DNA of 64,000 bases from Chryseobacterium sp. JV274 (lineage in GTDB: Bacteria; Bacteroidota; Bacteroidia; Flavobacteriales; Weeksellaceae): assembly GCF_903969135.1 (NCBI RefSeq), contig NZ_LR824569.1, positions 4,051,001-4,115,000 on the forward strand, written 5' to 3'. How positions within the stretch are numbered: position 1 is the first letter of the stretch; each line of letters starts with the position of its first letter. The position numbers and the translations under genes are program-made. The notes below the pieces were generated by a model. It saw only the letters and a list, made by a program, of their open reading frames with translations. It searched no databases and was not told the DNA's origin. Below, piece by piece: positions 35,217-43,881 of this stretch.

Positions 35217-35789
35217 ATGGAAACTTTCAAGGCACATTTAGATAAATTCATTACGATCACCGACGAGGAGTTTACTTCTATCATTTCTTTTTTTCAGGTT
35301 TTAAAAGTGAAAAAGAAAGAAAATCTGATGCTGGAAGGTGATATCTGTAAATTTAAATATTTCGTTGTGGAAGGATGCCTGAGAAAGTTTTTTGTGAACG
35401 AAAAAGGGGTAGAACAAACCACAGAATTTGCTATAGAAAACTGGTGGATGTCTGATACTTTTGCTTTTGAAAAACAGATGAAGTCAGACTTTAATATTCA
35501 GTCTGTAGAGAATTCTAAAATTTTAGTTATTGATTTTCAGTCTCAGGAACTTTTACTGGAAAAGCATCCCGTTATGGAACGTTATTTCAGAATGGTCTAC
35601 CAAACGGCTTATGCTGCCGCTGAAAAAAGAATCCGTTATATTTATGAGATGACGAAAGAAGAATATTATGTACATTTCAGCACGTTGTATCCTTGGTTTA
35701 TACAGAGAATTCCGCAATATTTAATTGCTTCCTTTTTAGGATTTACCCCAGAATATTTAAGTGAAATCAGGGCAAAGTTACGATCTTAA
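35217..35789 (+). CDS. Crp/Fnr-family transcriptional regulator
   Basis: A 190-residue protein with a cyclic-nucleotide-binding-type beta-roll (LMLEGDICKFKYFVVEGCLRKF ... FAIENWWMSD) and a short C-terminal helical region (YFRMVYQTAYAAAEKRIRYIYEMTKEEYY, then a helix-turn-helix remnant ASFLGFTPEYLSEIRAKL). This is the usual size for the abundant Bacteroidota Crp/Fnr subgroup. There is no Cys cluster for an Fe-S centre, so it is not Fnr-like. It heads a rightward run with DoxX and AhpD-like genes that it may regulate. Confidence 0.9.
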   Translation: METFKAHLDKFITITDEEFTSIISFFQVLKVKKKENLMLEGDICKFKYFVVEGCLRKFFVNEKGVEQTTEFAIENWWMSDTFAFEKQMKSDFNIQSVENSKILVIDFQSQELLLEKHPVMERYFRMVYQTAYAAAEKRIRYIYEMTKEEYYVHFSTLYPWFIQRIPQYLIASFLGFTPEYLSEIRAKLRS

Positions 35790-35831
35790 ACCAGTTTAAG
35801 ATTTTTACGGATCAAAAGCCGGAAATTTGTC

Positions 35832-36287
35832 ATGTTATTAAAAGCCAATACAATGACAGATACCAAAAATCGATTTCCGCAGTTATTTTTAAGACTTGCT
35901 CTTGCTGTAACCATGCTTTCTGCAGTGGCAGACCGATTTGGATGGTGGAGTAAAGAAAATTCATCATGGGGAAATATGGAGAGTTTTAAAGAATATACAA
36001 GACAGCTGACATTTTTTCTTCCGGAAACAATGAGTACGTTCTCAGCGTATGCCGCTACTTTCTTTGAGATCCTATTTCCATTGATGCTGATTGCAGGGTT
36101 TAAAACCAGAATTGCAGCGTATGGAAGCAGTATTCTGCTGTTGGTTTTTGCCATATCCATGACCATTGCTTCAGGACCTAAAGCTCCACTCAACTATTCT
36201 GTATGGGTAGGAAGTGCCGCAGCTCTTTTATTGGCGGTTCAGCAGCAATATTCTTTAAGTATAGATCAATTAACCAAAAAAAAATAA
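35832..36287 (+). CDS. DoxX family membrane protein
   Basis: A 151-residue protein with four hydrophobic segments in the DoxX pattern (FLRLALAVTMLSAVADRFGWW, AAYATFFEILFPLMLIAGF-like second segment, then ISMTIASGPKAPLNYSVW). An internal ATG at 35853 would remove seven residues and is equally likely. It sits between the Crp/Fnr-type and AhpD-like genes with short gaps. DoxX proteins are linked to oxidative and thiol stress in other bacteria. Confidence 0.82.
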   Translation: MLLKANTMTDTKNRFPQLFLRLALAVTMLSAVADRFGWWSKENSSWGNMESFKEYTRQLTFFLPETMSTFSAYAATFFEILFPLMLIAGFKTRIAAYGSSILLLVFAISMTIASGPKAPLNYSVWVGSAAALLLAVQQQYSLSIDQLTKKK

Positions 36288-36291
36288 TATA

Positions 36292-36735
36292 ATGAGCGCA
36301 AGATTAAATATTGCAACAGTAGATTCAGCAGCTTACAAAGCGATGATGGGATTAGAAGGATATTTACAGACAACTTCTTTAACTCACATTCAGAAAGAAT
36401 TAATTAAAATCAGGGCTTCACAGATTAATAAATGTGCTTTTTGCCTTGATATGCACACAAAAGATGCCATTAAATATGGTGAAACACCTCAGAGAATCTT
36501 CATTCTAAACGGATGGACGGAGGCAAAAGAATTTTTCACAGAAGAAGAGCAGGTGCTTTTGAAGATGACAGAGGAAATTACACTGATTAGCCAAAATGGA
36601 TTAACAGAAGAAACGTTCCAAAAGGCGAAATCATTCTTTGATGACAGCCAGATTTCTCAGATTATTATGGCGATTGTAACCATCAATGCATGGAACAGAA
36701 TTGCAATAAGCACGCATCTTCCGGTTGCAAAATAA
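36292..36735 (+). CDS. AhpD-like carboxymuconolactone decarboxylase family protein
   Basis: A 147-residue protein with the peroxidase-type motif of the AhpD/CMD fold: INKCAFCLDMHTKDA, giving CxxC and the downstream His. IKIRASQ-type helix packing is typical. Members reduce peroxides by way of the Cys pair. It lies 4 bp after doxX, so the pair is one transcription unit for redox defence, probably under the upstream Crp/Fnr-type regulator. Confidence 0.9.
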   Translation: MSARLNIATVDSAAYKAMMGLEGYLQTTSLTHIQKELIKIRASQINKCAFCLDMHTKDAIKYGETPQRIFILNGWTEAKEFFTEEEQVLLKMTEEITLISQNGLTEETFQKAKSFFDDSQISQIIMAIVTINAWNRIAISTHLPVAK

Positions 36736-36801
36736 TGAAGTAATGAAGCAGGAAGATGGATGCTCATGAAGCCTGCATAATTTACGGATGTTTACTTTTT
36801 A

Positions 36802-36836
36802 TAAAAACGGCCTTTCAATTTTGAAAGGCCGTTTTC
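36802..36836. terminator. Terminator after the AhpD-like gene
   Basis: AAAACGGCCTTTCA and TGAAAGGCCGTTTT form a perfect stem with a small loop. Confidence 0.85.
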
Positions 36837-36952
36837 TGTAAGATTCAAAGCAACAATGTAATAGGGCTGTGGTATTAATTCTAAAAATAAATTCTAAGGT
36901 TAGCTTTATTTTTTTAACCGGAATTACTTTGTTACTCTGTTTTTTAAAGAAA

Positions 36953-37921
36953 TTAATAAATAGCCACAGGATTCACATTCACCTGAGTAGAGCCTACGTA
37001 TAAAGGCTGTCCCAATACGAATAAAAATTCCCAGACTTTTTGCTTCACTAAAGGTCGGCTGTCGATCAGTTCCAGATTATAAATTCCCTTTTTAGCCAGC
37101 ATAAACTGGTTGATGGGAAATTCTTCTTTACTTTTCGGATTAGGATAGACTTCAGAAGCCCAGGTGTCACCACCAAAAGCTACGATTCCCTGATCGGCAA
37201 GCCATTTTGCAGCATCCATTCCGATTCCCGGTTCAGTTTCTAAGAATTGTTGATTGTTTTTACCGATCAATTCAAGCCATCCGGTATTGAAAAGAATGAT
37301 ATCACCTTTTCTCAGGGTAAGGCCCTGTTTCTTTAAAACAGATTTGATATCTTCTACCGTAAATTCTGTTCCTCCGGGTACTATTGATTTTCCATAATGA
37401 GCGGTCATATCAAGGACTACACCACGGGTTACGAAAGGAGGGACTTTTTCAACTCCCAGTTTTTTTACGCCTTCCACAGTCACAAAGTCTGTTGCTTTAT
37501 TTCCGTTGTAGTAAATATTGTCAATACCGATGTGTCCGATACCGTTCAGCTGGGTTCCCACTCCGGTCCATCCGTTTACAAGCTCATCATTGAATGTAAA
37601 TTTATTGGGACCTATGCTTTTTCCACCCTGTTCTCCGGGCTGGATATTATATAAATTGAAGCTTCTGTGTCTGAAAGCCGGAAGTTTTTTGTCAATAGGA
37701 ACTGCAAGAGCTAAGGTTTTACCCTGTTTTACCAGTCCCAGAGCCTGTTTTACAACTTCAGGAGTCAATAAATTAGCAGCTCCTATTTCGTCCTGCGCTC
37801 CGTAAGAAGAAGGAAACCATGATTTATCTTCCGGATTGACAAGTGTCTGAGCATTGAATGTAATGCTGTTAAGAGTCAATAGGGTTGCTAACCCGAATAT
37901 TTTAATCAGATTATTTTTCAT
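36953..37921 (-). CDS. Exported cyclase-family (kynurenine formamidase-like) hydrolase
   Basis: A 322-residue protein with signal peptide (TFNAQ) and the metal-dependent cyclase fold (PF04199 type). Visible are GVGTQLNGIGHIGI at the metal site, ARGVVLDM-like TRGVVLDMTAH, and KGDIILFNTGW. The canonical HxGTHxDxPxH site is altered (GTQLNGIGHIG), so the catalytic metal set may differ or substrate specificity may be changed. It stands alone. The exact substrate is unknown. Confidence 0.82.
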   Translation of the reverse strand: MKNNLIKIFGLATLLTLNSITFNAQTLVNPEDKSWFPSSYGAQDEIGAANLLTPEVVKQALGLVKQGKTLALAVPIDKKLPAFRHRSFNLYNIQPGEQGGKSIGPNKFTFNDELVNGWTGVGTQLNGIGHIGIDNIYYNGNKATDFVTVEGVKKLGVEKVPPFVTRGVVLDMTAHYGKSIVPGGTEFTVEDIKSVLKKQGLTLRKGDIILFNTGWLELIGKNNQQFLETEPGIGMDAAKWLADQGIVAFGGDTWASEVYPNPKSKEEFPINQFMLAKKGIYNLELIDSRPLVKQKVWEFLFVLGQPLYVGSTQVNVNPVAIY

Positions 37922-38128
37922 TTTTATGAGGTATGAGAGTTAAAGGGAAGAAGTTGGAAGCTGGAAGAGGGAAGTTTTATTAGTGTATTGATAATCAGTA
38001 GGCTTTTATTGCGTTTTTCTGCATGTGACAAAGAGATTTCTCCTTCGTCGGAATGACAATTGAAGTTAAATTGTAAACCAATCTATTGGTTATCCGGCAT
38101 CAATAACTTCTATCTTCCAGCTTTTGTA

Positions 38129-39112
38129 TTAAATTTCGCTCAAAGCTGAATTGATGATGTTCAATTCTTCCTGAGAAAGGTCAATAGACATAGCTTTTGC
38201 ATTTTCGATGGCTTGTTGTGCGTTTCTTGCTCCTGCCAGTACTACTGTAATTGCCGGCTGCAGTGTAGTCCATCTTAATACCAGTTGAGAAAGGCTGGCA
38301 CCTTTTTCCTGCGCAATAGGTTCAATTTTTTCTAAGAAAGTTTTCACTTTATTCAAATCAAACTGCGAGAAATATCCGTTTCTGTGGTCGTTATCTTTTA
38401 ATTGGGTTTCTTTAAAATATTTACCGGTTAAAAGACCTCTTTCCATTGGGCTGTATACGATAATTCCTGAATTGTTTTCCAAAGAATAGGGAACAAGGTC
38501 GTTTTCAATGGCACGGTTCAGCATACTGTAAGAAACCTGGTTGCTGGCAAGCTTTAAAGTTCTGTTAGCTTCTTTCATTTGAGCTACACTATAGTTGCTT
38601 ACCCCTGCAGTACGGATTTTTCCCTGCTGGATTAATAATTCCATAGCTTCCATTGTCTCACCGATAGGAGTGGTGCTGTCCGGCCAGTGAAGCTGTAAAA
38701 GGTCAATATAATCTGTCCCTAATCTTTGTAAGCTTTCCTCAACTTCTTTGATGATGTTTTCTTTGGAAGCTAATTTATATACGGGAATTACTTTTCCTTC
38801 GTCTTCAGCATCAAAGAAAAATTCTCCTTTTCCGTTATTGCTTCCGTCCCAGACCAATCCGAATTTTGTTAAAAGCTGAATTTTTGAACGGTCTTTTCCT
38901 TTGATTGCTTCACCAATCATTTCTTCACTCAATCCGAAACCGTAGAAAGGTGCCGTGTCGATAGAAGTTACTCCATGATCCAATGATGCATGTATAGAGT
39001 TGATAGAGTCCTGCTTTTCATTTCCTCCCCACATATTTCCTCCGATAGCAAAAGCTCCGTGTGTGATTGCTGATAATTCTAGATCTGTATTTCCTAATTT
39101 TCTGTATTCCAT
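38129..39112 (-). CDS. Aldo/keto reductase
   Basis: A 327-residue NADPH-dependent aldo/keto reductase. Tetrad residues lie in SIDTAPFYGFG (Asp, Tyr), LLTKFG (Lys) and LLQLHWPD (His). The cofactor-binding VLAGARNAQQAIENAKA segment is at the C-terminus. It is downstream of, but separated by 227 bp and an R1-type repeat from, the DJ-1/MdaB redox operon. It probably detoxifies aldehydes. Confidence 0.93.
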   Translation of the reverse strand: MEYRKLGNTDLELSAITHGAFAIGGNMWGGNEKQDSINSIHASLDHGVTSIDTAPFYGFGLSEEMIGEAIKGKDRSKIQLLTKFGLVWDGSNNGKGEFFFDAEDEGKVIPVYKLASKENIIKEVEESLQRLGTDYIDLLQLHWPDSTTPIGETMEAMELLIQQGKIRTAGVSNYSVAQMKEANRTLKLASNQVSYSMLNRAIENDLVPYSLENNSGIIVYSPMERGLLTGKYFKETQLKDNDHRNGYFSQFDLNKVKTFLEKIEPIAQEKGASLSQLVLRWTTLQPAITVVLAGARNAQQAIENAKAMSIDLSQEELNIINSALSEI

Positions 39113-39206
39113 TTTGTTTTAAAATTGTTATATGTAAACCACCCCGTCAAAAATTCTTTGAATTTTCGCCACCCCTCCAGTGGAGGGGAATTCTCGATGT
39201 TTCAAT

Positions 39207-39316
39207 TGTAGTATTCGTGAAAATCGGAGATTTTCAAAAACTTAAGTGTTCTTATCAACAGCCTGTATCATAACTTTATTTACTTAAGTATTTAAAACTT
39301 TTGTGACTTTTGTGGT
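39207..39316. repeat. Second R1-family repeat segment
   Basis: Shares GATTTTCAAAAACTTAAGTG and the end CTTTTGTGACTTTTGTGGT (inverted relative to the left end at 24695) with the element at 24694-24865. The left part of this copy is blurred by another palindrome (CCCCTCCAGTGGAGGGG at 39172-39188). Confidence 0.6.
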
Positions 39317-39339
39317 AAAATTATTTGCTATTTATTTAT

Positions 39340-40092
39340 TTATTTATTTAATTCTTTTAAAATAGCTTCTCCAACTCTCTTTGCAGATTGAGGATTCTGT
39401 CCTGTGATCACTCTTTGATCTGCAACTACATGGTTCTGCCAAAGCCCTGATTTTTCAAATTGTGCTCCTCTTTCTTTCAGCTTGTTTTCTAATAGGAAAG
39501 GAACTACATCTGTTAATTTTACTTCAGCTTCCTCTTCGTTAGTGAAAGCATTGATTTTTTTTCCGTCTACAAGATATTTCCCGTTATTCAGTTTGATATT
39601 TACCAATCCTGCCGGACCATGACATACTCCTGCCACAATACCTCCGTTTTCGTAGATTTTTGAAGCGATATCTGCCAGGTCTTTATTGTCTGCAAAATCC
39701 CACATGGCTCCATGTCCTCCTGCATAAAAGATGGTTGAATACTCTTTCGGGTTTACCTGAGAGGGTGTCATAGAATGGTCAATTTTGTTCTTGTACTCCT
39801 TGTTTTCCCAGAATTCTTTGTTTACAGGATCTTTCAAATCGAATCCGTCTACCGGAGGAGTTCCGCCTTTCGGACTTACAAAGTCAATTTCATATCCTGC
39901 ATTGTGAAGAACTTCCCATGGATGAGAAACTTCACCCAGATAATATCCTGTATCTTCACCAGTACTGCCTTTTTTATCGTGGCTGGTTACGACGAATAAG
40001 ATTTTCTTTTTCATATTTTTTGATTTTTTAGTTTGTGCCTGAGCGAATCCTATCGTGAAGATCGCCAGCATTAAAAACGCTAATTTTTTCAT
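39340..40092 (-). CDS. DJ-1/PfpI (HSP31-like) protein with signal peptide
   Basis: A 250-residue protein of the class I glutamine amidotransferase-like superfamily. The nucleophile elbow is AGVCHGPAG, preceded by YAGGHGAMWDF, as in Hsp31/glyoxalase III-type chaperone-deglycases. A signal peptide (IGFAQAQ) suggests export, which is unusual for cytosolic DJ-1 proteins but seen in Bacteroidota. It is the last gene of a tight operon after the YgiN-like gene (2 bp gap). A role in handling reactive aldehydes or protein damage is likely. Confidence 0.88.
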   Translation of the reverse strand: MKKLAFLMLAIFTIGFAQAQTKKSKNMKKKILFVVTSHDKKGSTGEDTGYYLGEVSHPWEVLHNAGYEIDFVSPKGGTPPVDGFDLKDPVNKEFWENKEYKNKIDHSMTPSQVNPKEYSTIFYAGGHGAMWDFADNKDLADIASKIYENGGIVAGVCHGPAGLVNIKLNNGKYLVDGKKINAFTNEEEAEVKLTDVVPFLLENKLKERGAQFEKSGLWQNHVVADQRVITGQNPQSAKRVGEAILKELNK

Positions 40093-40094
40093 TA

Positions 40095-40382
40095 TTAAAT
40101 GATATTGGTAATATAAATCTGTGGTTTTTCCTGAAGCTTTTCATCTACCAATGCCCCGAAAGCCTGAATATAAGGCTGTTGATTGTGCTGATCCAGTCCC
40201 TCTTTACTTTTCCAGATTTCATAGAAAACAAATTCGTTTTTGTCTTCAATTCCCTGATGGAGGCTGTAAAGCTCACATGGTTCTTCTTTTCTTGTCTCTT
40301 TTACCATATTCTGAAGAACTTCCAATACCTCTGGCTGATGTTCTTCTTTGGCTTTTATAATTGCTGTAAGATGAATTTTCAT
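40095..40382 (-). CDS. YgiN-like putative quinol monooxygenase (ABM domain)
   Basis: A 95-residue antibiotic-biosynthesis-monooxygenase-type protein from ATG 40382. Longer frames extend into the neighbouring reductase gene and are rejected. Signature parts: MKIHLTAIIKAKEEHQPEVL, EPCELYSLHQGIEDKNEFVFYEIWKS, with HNQQPYIQAFG near the C-terminus. YgiN in E. coli oxidises menadiol made by MdaB. Here it is in one operon with an MdaB-like gene, so a quinone redox cycle is a reasonable inference. Confidence 0.88.
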   Translation of the reverse strand: MKIHLTAIIKAKEEHQPEVLEVLQNMVKETRKEEPCELYSLHQGIEDKNEFVFYEIWKSKEGLDQHNQQPYIQAFGALVDEKLQEKPQIYITNII

Positions 40383-40383
40383 A

Positions 40384-41268
40384 TTAAATAAAATTTTCAA
40401 TTGAGTTATAGATAGGTTTCCATTCCAGTTCTGTTCTGGCTTTGTCTGCATTACATCTGCTGTTGGATGCAAAGCCGAAGTAGCCGCCTGCAGGACCGAA
40501 ATTGTCAACAGCGTCCTGTATACTTAAAGATTGGGCTGGTTCCAGGTTGTATTTTTTACTGATAACTCCGGCAATGTTTTTTAAAGATGAAGCACCATTT
40601 TCTGCATAATAGATAGAGCCTTCTTTCGCTTTCTCCAAGGCCAGTACATAAAGATCTGCCAAATCTTCAATATGTAAGTTGGACCAGATATTTTCACCTT
40701 CTCCAAAATAAACACCGTGGCCTTTTTTCTGAGAAAAATTAACCAAAGCCGGAATCTGGATACTGTCTTTTTTTATACCAAGACCTTCTCCATAAACCAT
40801 AGTAGGAACAATAACGATACTTCTTATCCCTTTTTGAACGGACTGAAGAACATAATTGTTAATGAGAACCCTTGATGCCATTTCCAGTCTTGGAGTCAGA
40901 GGGAAATCTTCAGTATACACAAAATCACTTCTTTTACCATTTTCTTTACCTCCGAAAATAGCAGATCCGGAAGTAAATATGAATGTTTTATGGCTTCCTT
41001 CCATTGCTTTGATAAAATTATCCACAGCATAAGCATCATCCGCAGAATCAGCATTATGGATTACTGCATCAACGCCGGCAACGGCTGTTTTTATTAAATC
41101 TTCATTGTGGATATTCCCAATAATGGTTTTGATGCCCAACGATTCCAGTTCCTGTACATGAGCTTCGTTACGAACTAATCCGGTTACTTCATAATTTCTG
41201 TCAAGCAGTTTTTTAGCGATAGTACCTCCTATATAGCCGGTAATACCTGTTATCAATATTTTTTTCAT
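40384..41268 (-). CDS. NAD(P)-binding extended SDR / epimerase-like protein
   Basis: A 294-residue atypical SDR with the Rossmann motif ITGITGYIGGTIAKKLL at the N-terminus and an NAD(P)-dependent epimerase fold (VDAVIHNADSADDAYAVDNF, FTSGSAIFGGKENG). The canonical YxxxK is not evident (VLINNYVLQSV), as in atypical members. It overlaps the start of the following YgiN-like gene's spacer by 1 bp, and its own start overlaps the MdaB-like gene by 4 bp. The substrate is unknown. Confidence 0.88.
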   Translation of the reverse strand: MKKILITGITGYIGGTIAKKLLDRNYEVTGLVRNEAHVQELESLGIKTIIGNIHNEDLIKTAVAGVDAVIHNADSADDAYAVDNFIKAMEGSHKTFIFTSGSAIFGGKENGKRSDFVYTEDFPLTPRLEMASRVLINNYVLQSVQKGIRSIVIVPTMVYGEGLGIKKDSIQIPALVNFSQKKGHGVYFGEGENIWSNLHIEDLADLYVLALEKAKEGSIYYAENGASSLKNIAGVISKKYNLEPAQSLSIQDAVDNFGPAGGYFGFASNSRCNADKARTELEWKPIYNSIENFI

Positions 41269-41882
41269 GATACTAATTCTGGTTTTAATTCTTTTTCAAA
41301 TACATTTCTTACATGTTCTCTGTAAAGCTTCATATCACGCTCTATATTAGCATTTTTCTCCACATCATGGAAGTGAAAACTTTCCATTTTCTCCAGCGAA
41401 ACAAAGGCATTCATTCTATGGAAACCAAATAATGGTCCATCATCTACACTTGTTTCACTGAAAAATTCTCCGGGAAGTGTAAAAGCTGTTGCAGGAGCGT
41501 TCCAGCTGGTAGTCAGCATATATTTTCTGCCACCAAGCATTCCTCCCGTACCATAGTTGATTTCAGGATTCTCAGCCTTTCTTCCATCACTCATATAAAT
41601 TCCTTTTGCATGACCTGCTGTGAAAACTTCATCAATATATCTTTTTAATCCGTTCGGAAGCTGAAACCACCAGATTGGAGTATGGTAAATAATGTAATCT
41701 GCCCAGACAAACTTTTGCACTTCTTCATGTTTATCATAATTTTCACTTACATTGGTGATCTTCACTTCTACATTATCAAATTCTTTAAGGGCTGCTAATG
41801 TATTTTCTGCAATAGTCTGATTATATTTTCCTCCGGAATGTCCGAAATTCTGTCCTCCGTTGATGATTAGTACTTTTTTCAT
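41265..41882 (-). CDS. MdaB-like NADPH:quinone reductase (flavodoxin-like)
   Basis: A 205-residue flavodoxin-fold NAD(P)H oxidoreductase. Visible are VLIINGGQNFGHSGG (FMN/FAD phosphate site), FVWADYIIYHTPIWWFQLPN and YMLTTSWNAPATAF, typical of the MdaB/modulator-of-drug-activity group. It reduces quinones by two electrons, avoiding semiquinone. It is the first gene of the leftward redox operon. Confidence 0.88.
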   Translation of the reverse strand: MKKVLIINGGQNFGHSGGKYNQTIAENTLAALKEFDNVEVKITNVSENYDKHEEVQKFVWADYIIYHTPIWWFQLPNGLKRYIDEVFTAGHAKGIYMSDGRKAENPEINYGTGGMLGGRKYMLTTSWNAPATAFTLPGEFFSETSVDDGPLFGFHRMNAFVSLEKMESFHFHDVEKNANIERDMKLYREHVRNVFEKELKPELVS

Positions 41883-42197
41883 TTTTTTATGATTGTTTAA
41901 ATTTTACTCTGCAAAGTTAGGATGGATGTTTGTATAATAAAAATAATATAAATTATAGTAAAGTATTATTAAAATTATAGTTGAATTGGTTCAGGATTTT
42001 TGGTTTAAGTTGAAGGTCGAGAGTGAATGGTGAATAGTCAACCCGCTTCACTTGTGAATTTTTATGAGTATGCCAATTCACCATTGACTTTGCGCAGCAA
42101 AAATTGACCATTGACGGCACTAATGGTAAAATGTCATATCATATCTGAACTGAAATTCCTTTCTGTCATGTAAATTTGTTTAACAAATTGAAGGACA
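41883..42197. other. Intergenic region with divergent promoters and degenerate repeats
   Basis: A 315-bp gap. A minus-strand -7-like TAACTTTG (41919-41912) precedes the MdaB-like gene. Between 42020 and 42120 there are several inverted copies of GAATGGTGAAT/ATTCACCATT-type words, typical of decayed intergenic elements. The rightward promoter and palindrome are listed separately. Confidence 0.5.
42171..42189. promoter_or_regulatory. Palindrome overlapping the -7 box of the phosphoesterase gene
   Basis: TAAATTTG (42171-42178) is a -7 box. Within it begins a perfect palindrome, AATTTGTT then T then AACAAATT (42173-42189). No good -33 element is present, so an activator might also be needed. The start codon is 9 bp further. 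Confidence 0.55.
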
Positions 42198-42944
42198 ATG
42201 ATACAGATAGCGGTTTTTAGTGATGTGCATGGAAATCTTCCTGCCCTGGAAGTAGTGTTGAAAGATATTGAGCAGAGAGGAATCAGGCAGAAGTTATGCT
42301 TAGGAGATCTGGTGGATTTTGCACCCTGGGGAAATGAAGTGATAGAAAAAATAAGAAACCTGAACATTCCCTGCCTGATGGGAAATCATGATGAAAGAAT
42401 TGCTTTTGATATTCCTGTTGTTCCTTTGTCCAAGCATTCGGAAGAAGAGACGAATGCCAGATTCATAGCAATCGATCATTCTAAAAAACATATTACAGAA
42501 GAGAATAAAACGTTTTTATCAGAGCTGCCTTTTCATTTAAAATTAAATTATAAAGTAGGGGAAAAGCATTGGAATATTCAATTGGTTCATTCCAGTCTTG
42601 AAAGTAATGATACTTATCTTTATGAATCAGAAAATGATGAGGTTTTTGAGAATATGCTAAAAGATTCCCGAGCTGATATTGTGGTGATGGGACATACCCA
42701 TTTATCATTTAAAAAACAGTTTGAAAATAATACCTGGGCTGTTAATTGTGGCTCTGTAGGACGTTCTAAAGAAGAAAACAGACTGGCTTCCTATTTGGTG
42801 CTGACTTTAGACGAAGAAAAAATCACCCCTGAAATTGTACAATTACCATATCCGATTGATGAAACAGTCCGTCAGATATGGGAAAGCGGGATTCCTGATT
42901 ATTATGCCTCATTTCTGAAGAATGAAAATGTATTAATATTATAA
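42198..42944 (+). CDS. Metallophosphoesterase (calcineurin-like)
   Basis: A 248-residue two-metal phosphoesterase. The five motif blocks are present: FSDVHGN, CLGDLVDFAPWGN, CLMGNHDER, LVHSS and MGHTHLSF, followed by VNCGSVGRSKE. It is cytosolic, with no signal peptide. Family members act on cyclic nucleotides, phosphodiesters or dinucleotides; specificity is unknown. A LysR gene follows 40 bp downstream on the same strand with its own -7-like box (TAAATTTG, 42953-42960). Confidence 0.93.
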   Translation: MIQIAVFSDVHGNLPALEVVLKDIEQRGIRQKLCLGDLVDFAPWGNEVIEKIRNLNIPCLMGNHDERIAFDIPVVPLSKHSEEETNARFIAIDHSKKHITEENKTFLSELPFHLKLNYKVGEKHWNIQLVHSSLESNDTYLYESENDEVFENMLKDSRADIVVMGHTHLSFKKQFENNTWAVNCGSVGRSKEENRLASYLVLTLDEEKITPEIVQLPYPIDETVRQIWESGIPDYYASFLKNENVLIL

Positions 42945-42984
42945 TTATTTTGTAAATTTGCATCAGAATATTAATAAATAAATC

Positions 42985-43881
42985 ATGGTCAATTTAGAAT
43001 GGTATCGTACTTTTAAGGCGATATATAAAACCGGGACATTGACGGGTGCTGCTGATGCTTTATTCATATCACAGCCGGGAGTGAGTCTGCATTTAAGCTC
43101 ATTGGAAGCTTATGTAGGATACAAACTATTCGACAGGACCGGTAGAAAAATGATTCCTACAGAACGCGGGAAAGTATTGTTTAATGCCGTTGCTGAACCT
43201 ATTACCAAACTGGAAGATGTAGAAAAAAACTTCCAGAAATCTACAGAAAAACATACCCCTACCATTAGTGTGGGAATGTGTTTTGAAACGTTTCAGACTA
43301 CTTTGGAACAGTATGTTTCTTCATTGCCTTTTAATCTGATTATCAGTTTTGGAGAATATCCGGAAATGCTGGATCAGCTGGACAAAGGAATTCTTGATCT
43401 TATCATTACGCCGAAAAAAGGATCTTCACCCAATATCGAGCATGAAGCATTTTCTTCCGAGCAGATCGTTCTTGTAGGAGGGAAAGATGTGGATAAAGCT
43501 GCTTTCAATAAAATGTTAAAAACAAAAGATGCAGAGCAGATTGAAGGATGGCTGAAGAATGAAAAATGGTACGGAACCACCGGAGATATGGAACACCTTT
43601 TCCAGTTCTGGATATTGAATTTTGGTCATAAACCCAATTTCCGTCCCAATTATATTGTTCCCAATATGAATTCCATCATCCGTTGTCTGAAAGGAGGAAC
43701 AGGATTAGCTGTTGTTCCCGATTTTCTATGCAGAAGCGATATCGAAAGCGGTGAAGTTCAGTTAATCTGGGAAGGAAAGAAGAAATTTGAAAATACATTG
43801 TACTTCGGATGCCGTAAGAAAACCAATTATCAAACTGAAATTGAACATATTAAAGGTTTATTCCGTAAGGTGATGAACTAG
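42985..43881 (+). CDS. LysR-family transcriptional regulator
   Basis: A 298-residue LysR-type regulator. The N-terminal winged HTH is plain: WYRTFKAIYKTGTLTGAADALFISQPGVSLHLSSLEAYVG. An effector domain with two lobes follows. Its last 24 bp overlap the end of the convergent acetyltransferase gene. Likely targets are nearby redox genes (MdaB operon at 41882 or the aldo/keto reductase at 44983), but no LysR box was identified. Confidence 0.93.
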   Translation: MVNLEWYRTFKAIYKTGTLTGAADALFISQPGVSLHLSSLEAYVGYKLFDRTGRKMIPTERGKVLFNAVAEPITKLEDVEKNFQKSTEKHTPTISVGMCFETFQTTLEQYVSSLPFNLIISFGEYPEMLDQLDKGILDLIITPKKGSSPNIEHEAFSSEQIVLVGGKDVDKAAFNKMLKTKDAEQIEGWLKNEKWYGTTGDMEHLFQFWILNFGHKPNFRPNYIVPNMNSIIRCLKGGTGLAVVPDFLCRSDIESGEVQLIWEGKKKFENTLYFGCRKKTNYQTEIEHIKGLFRKVMN

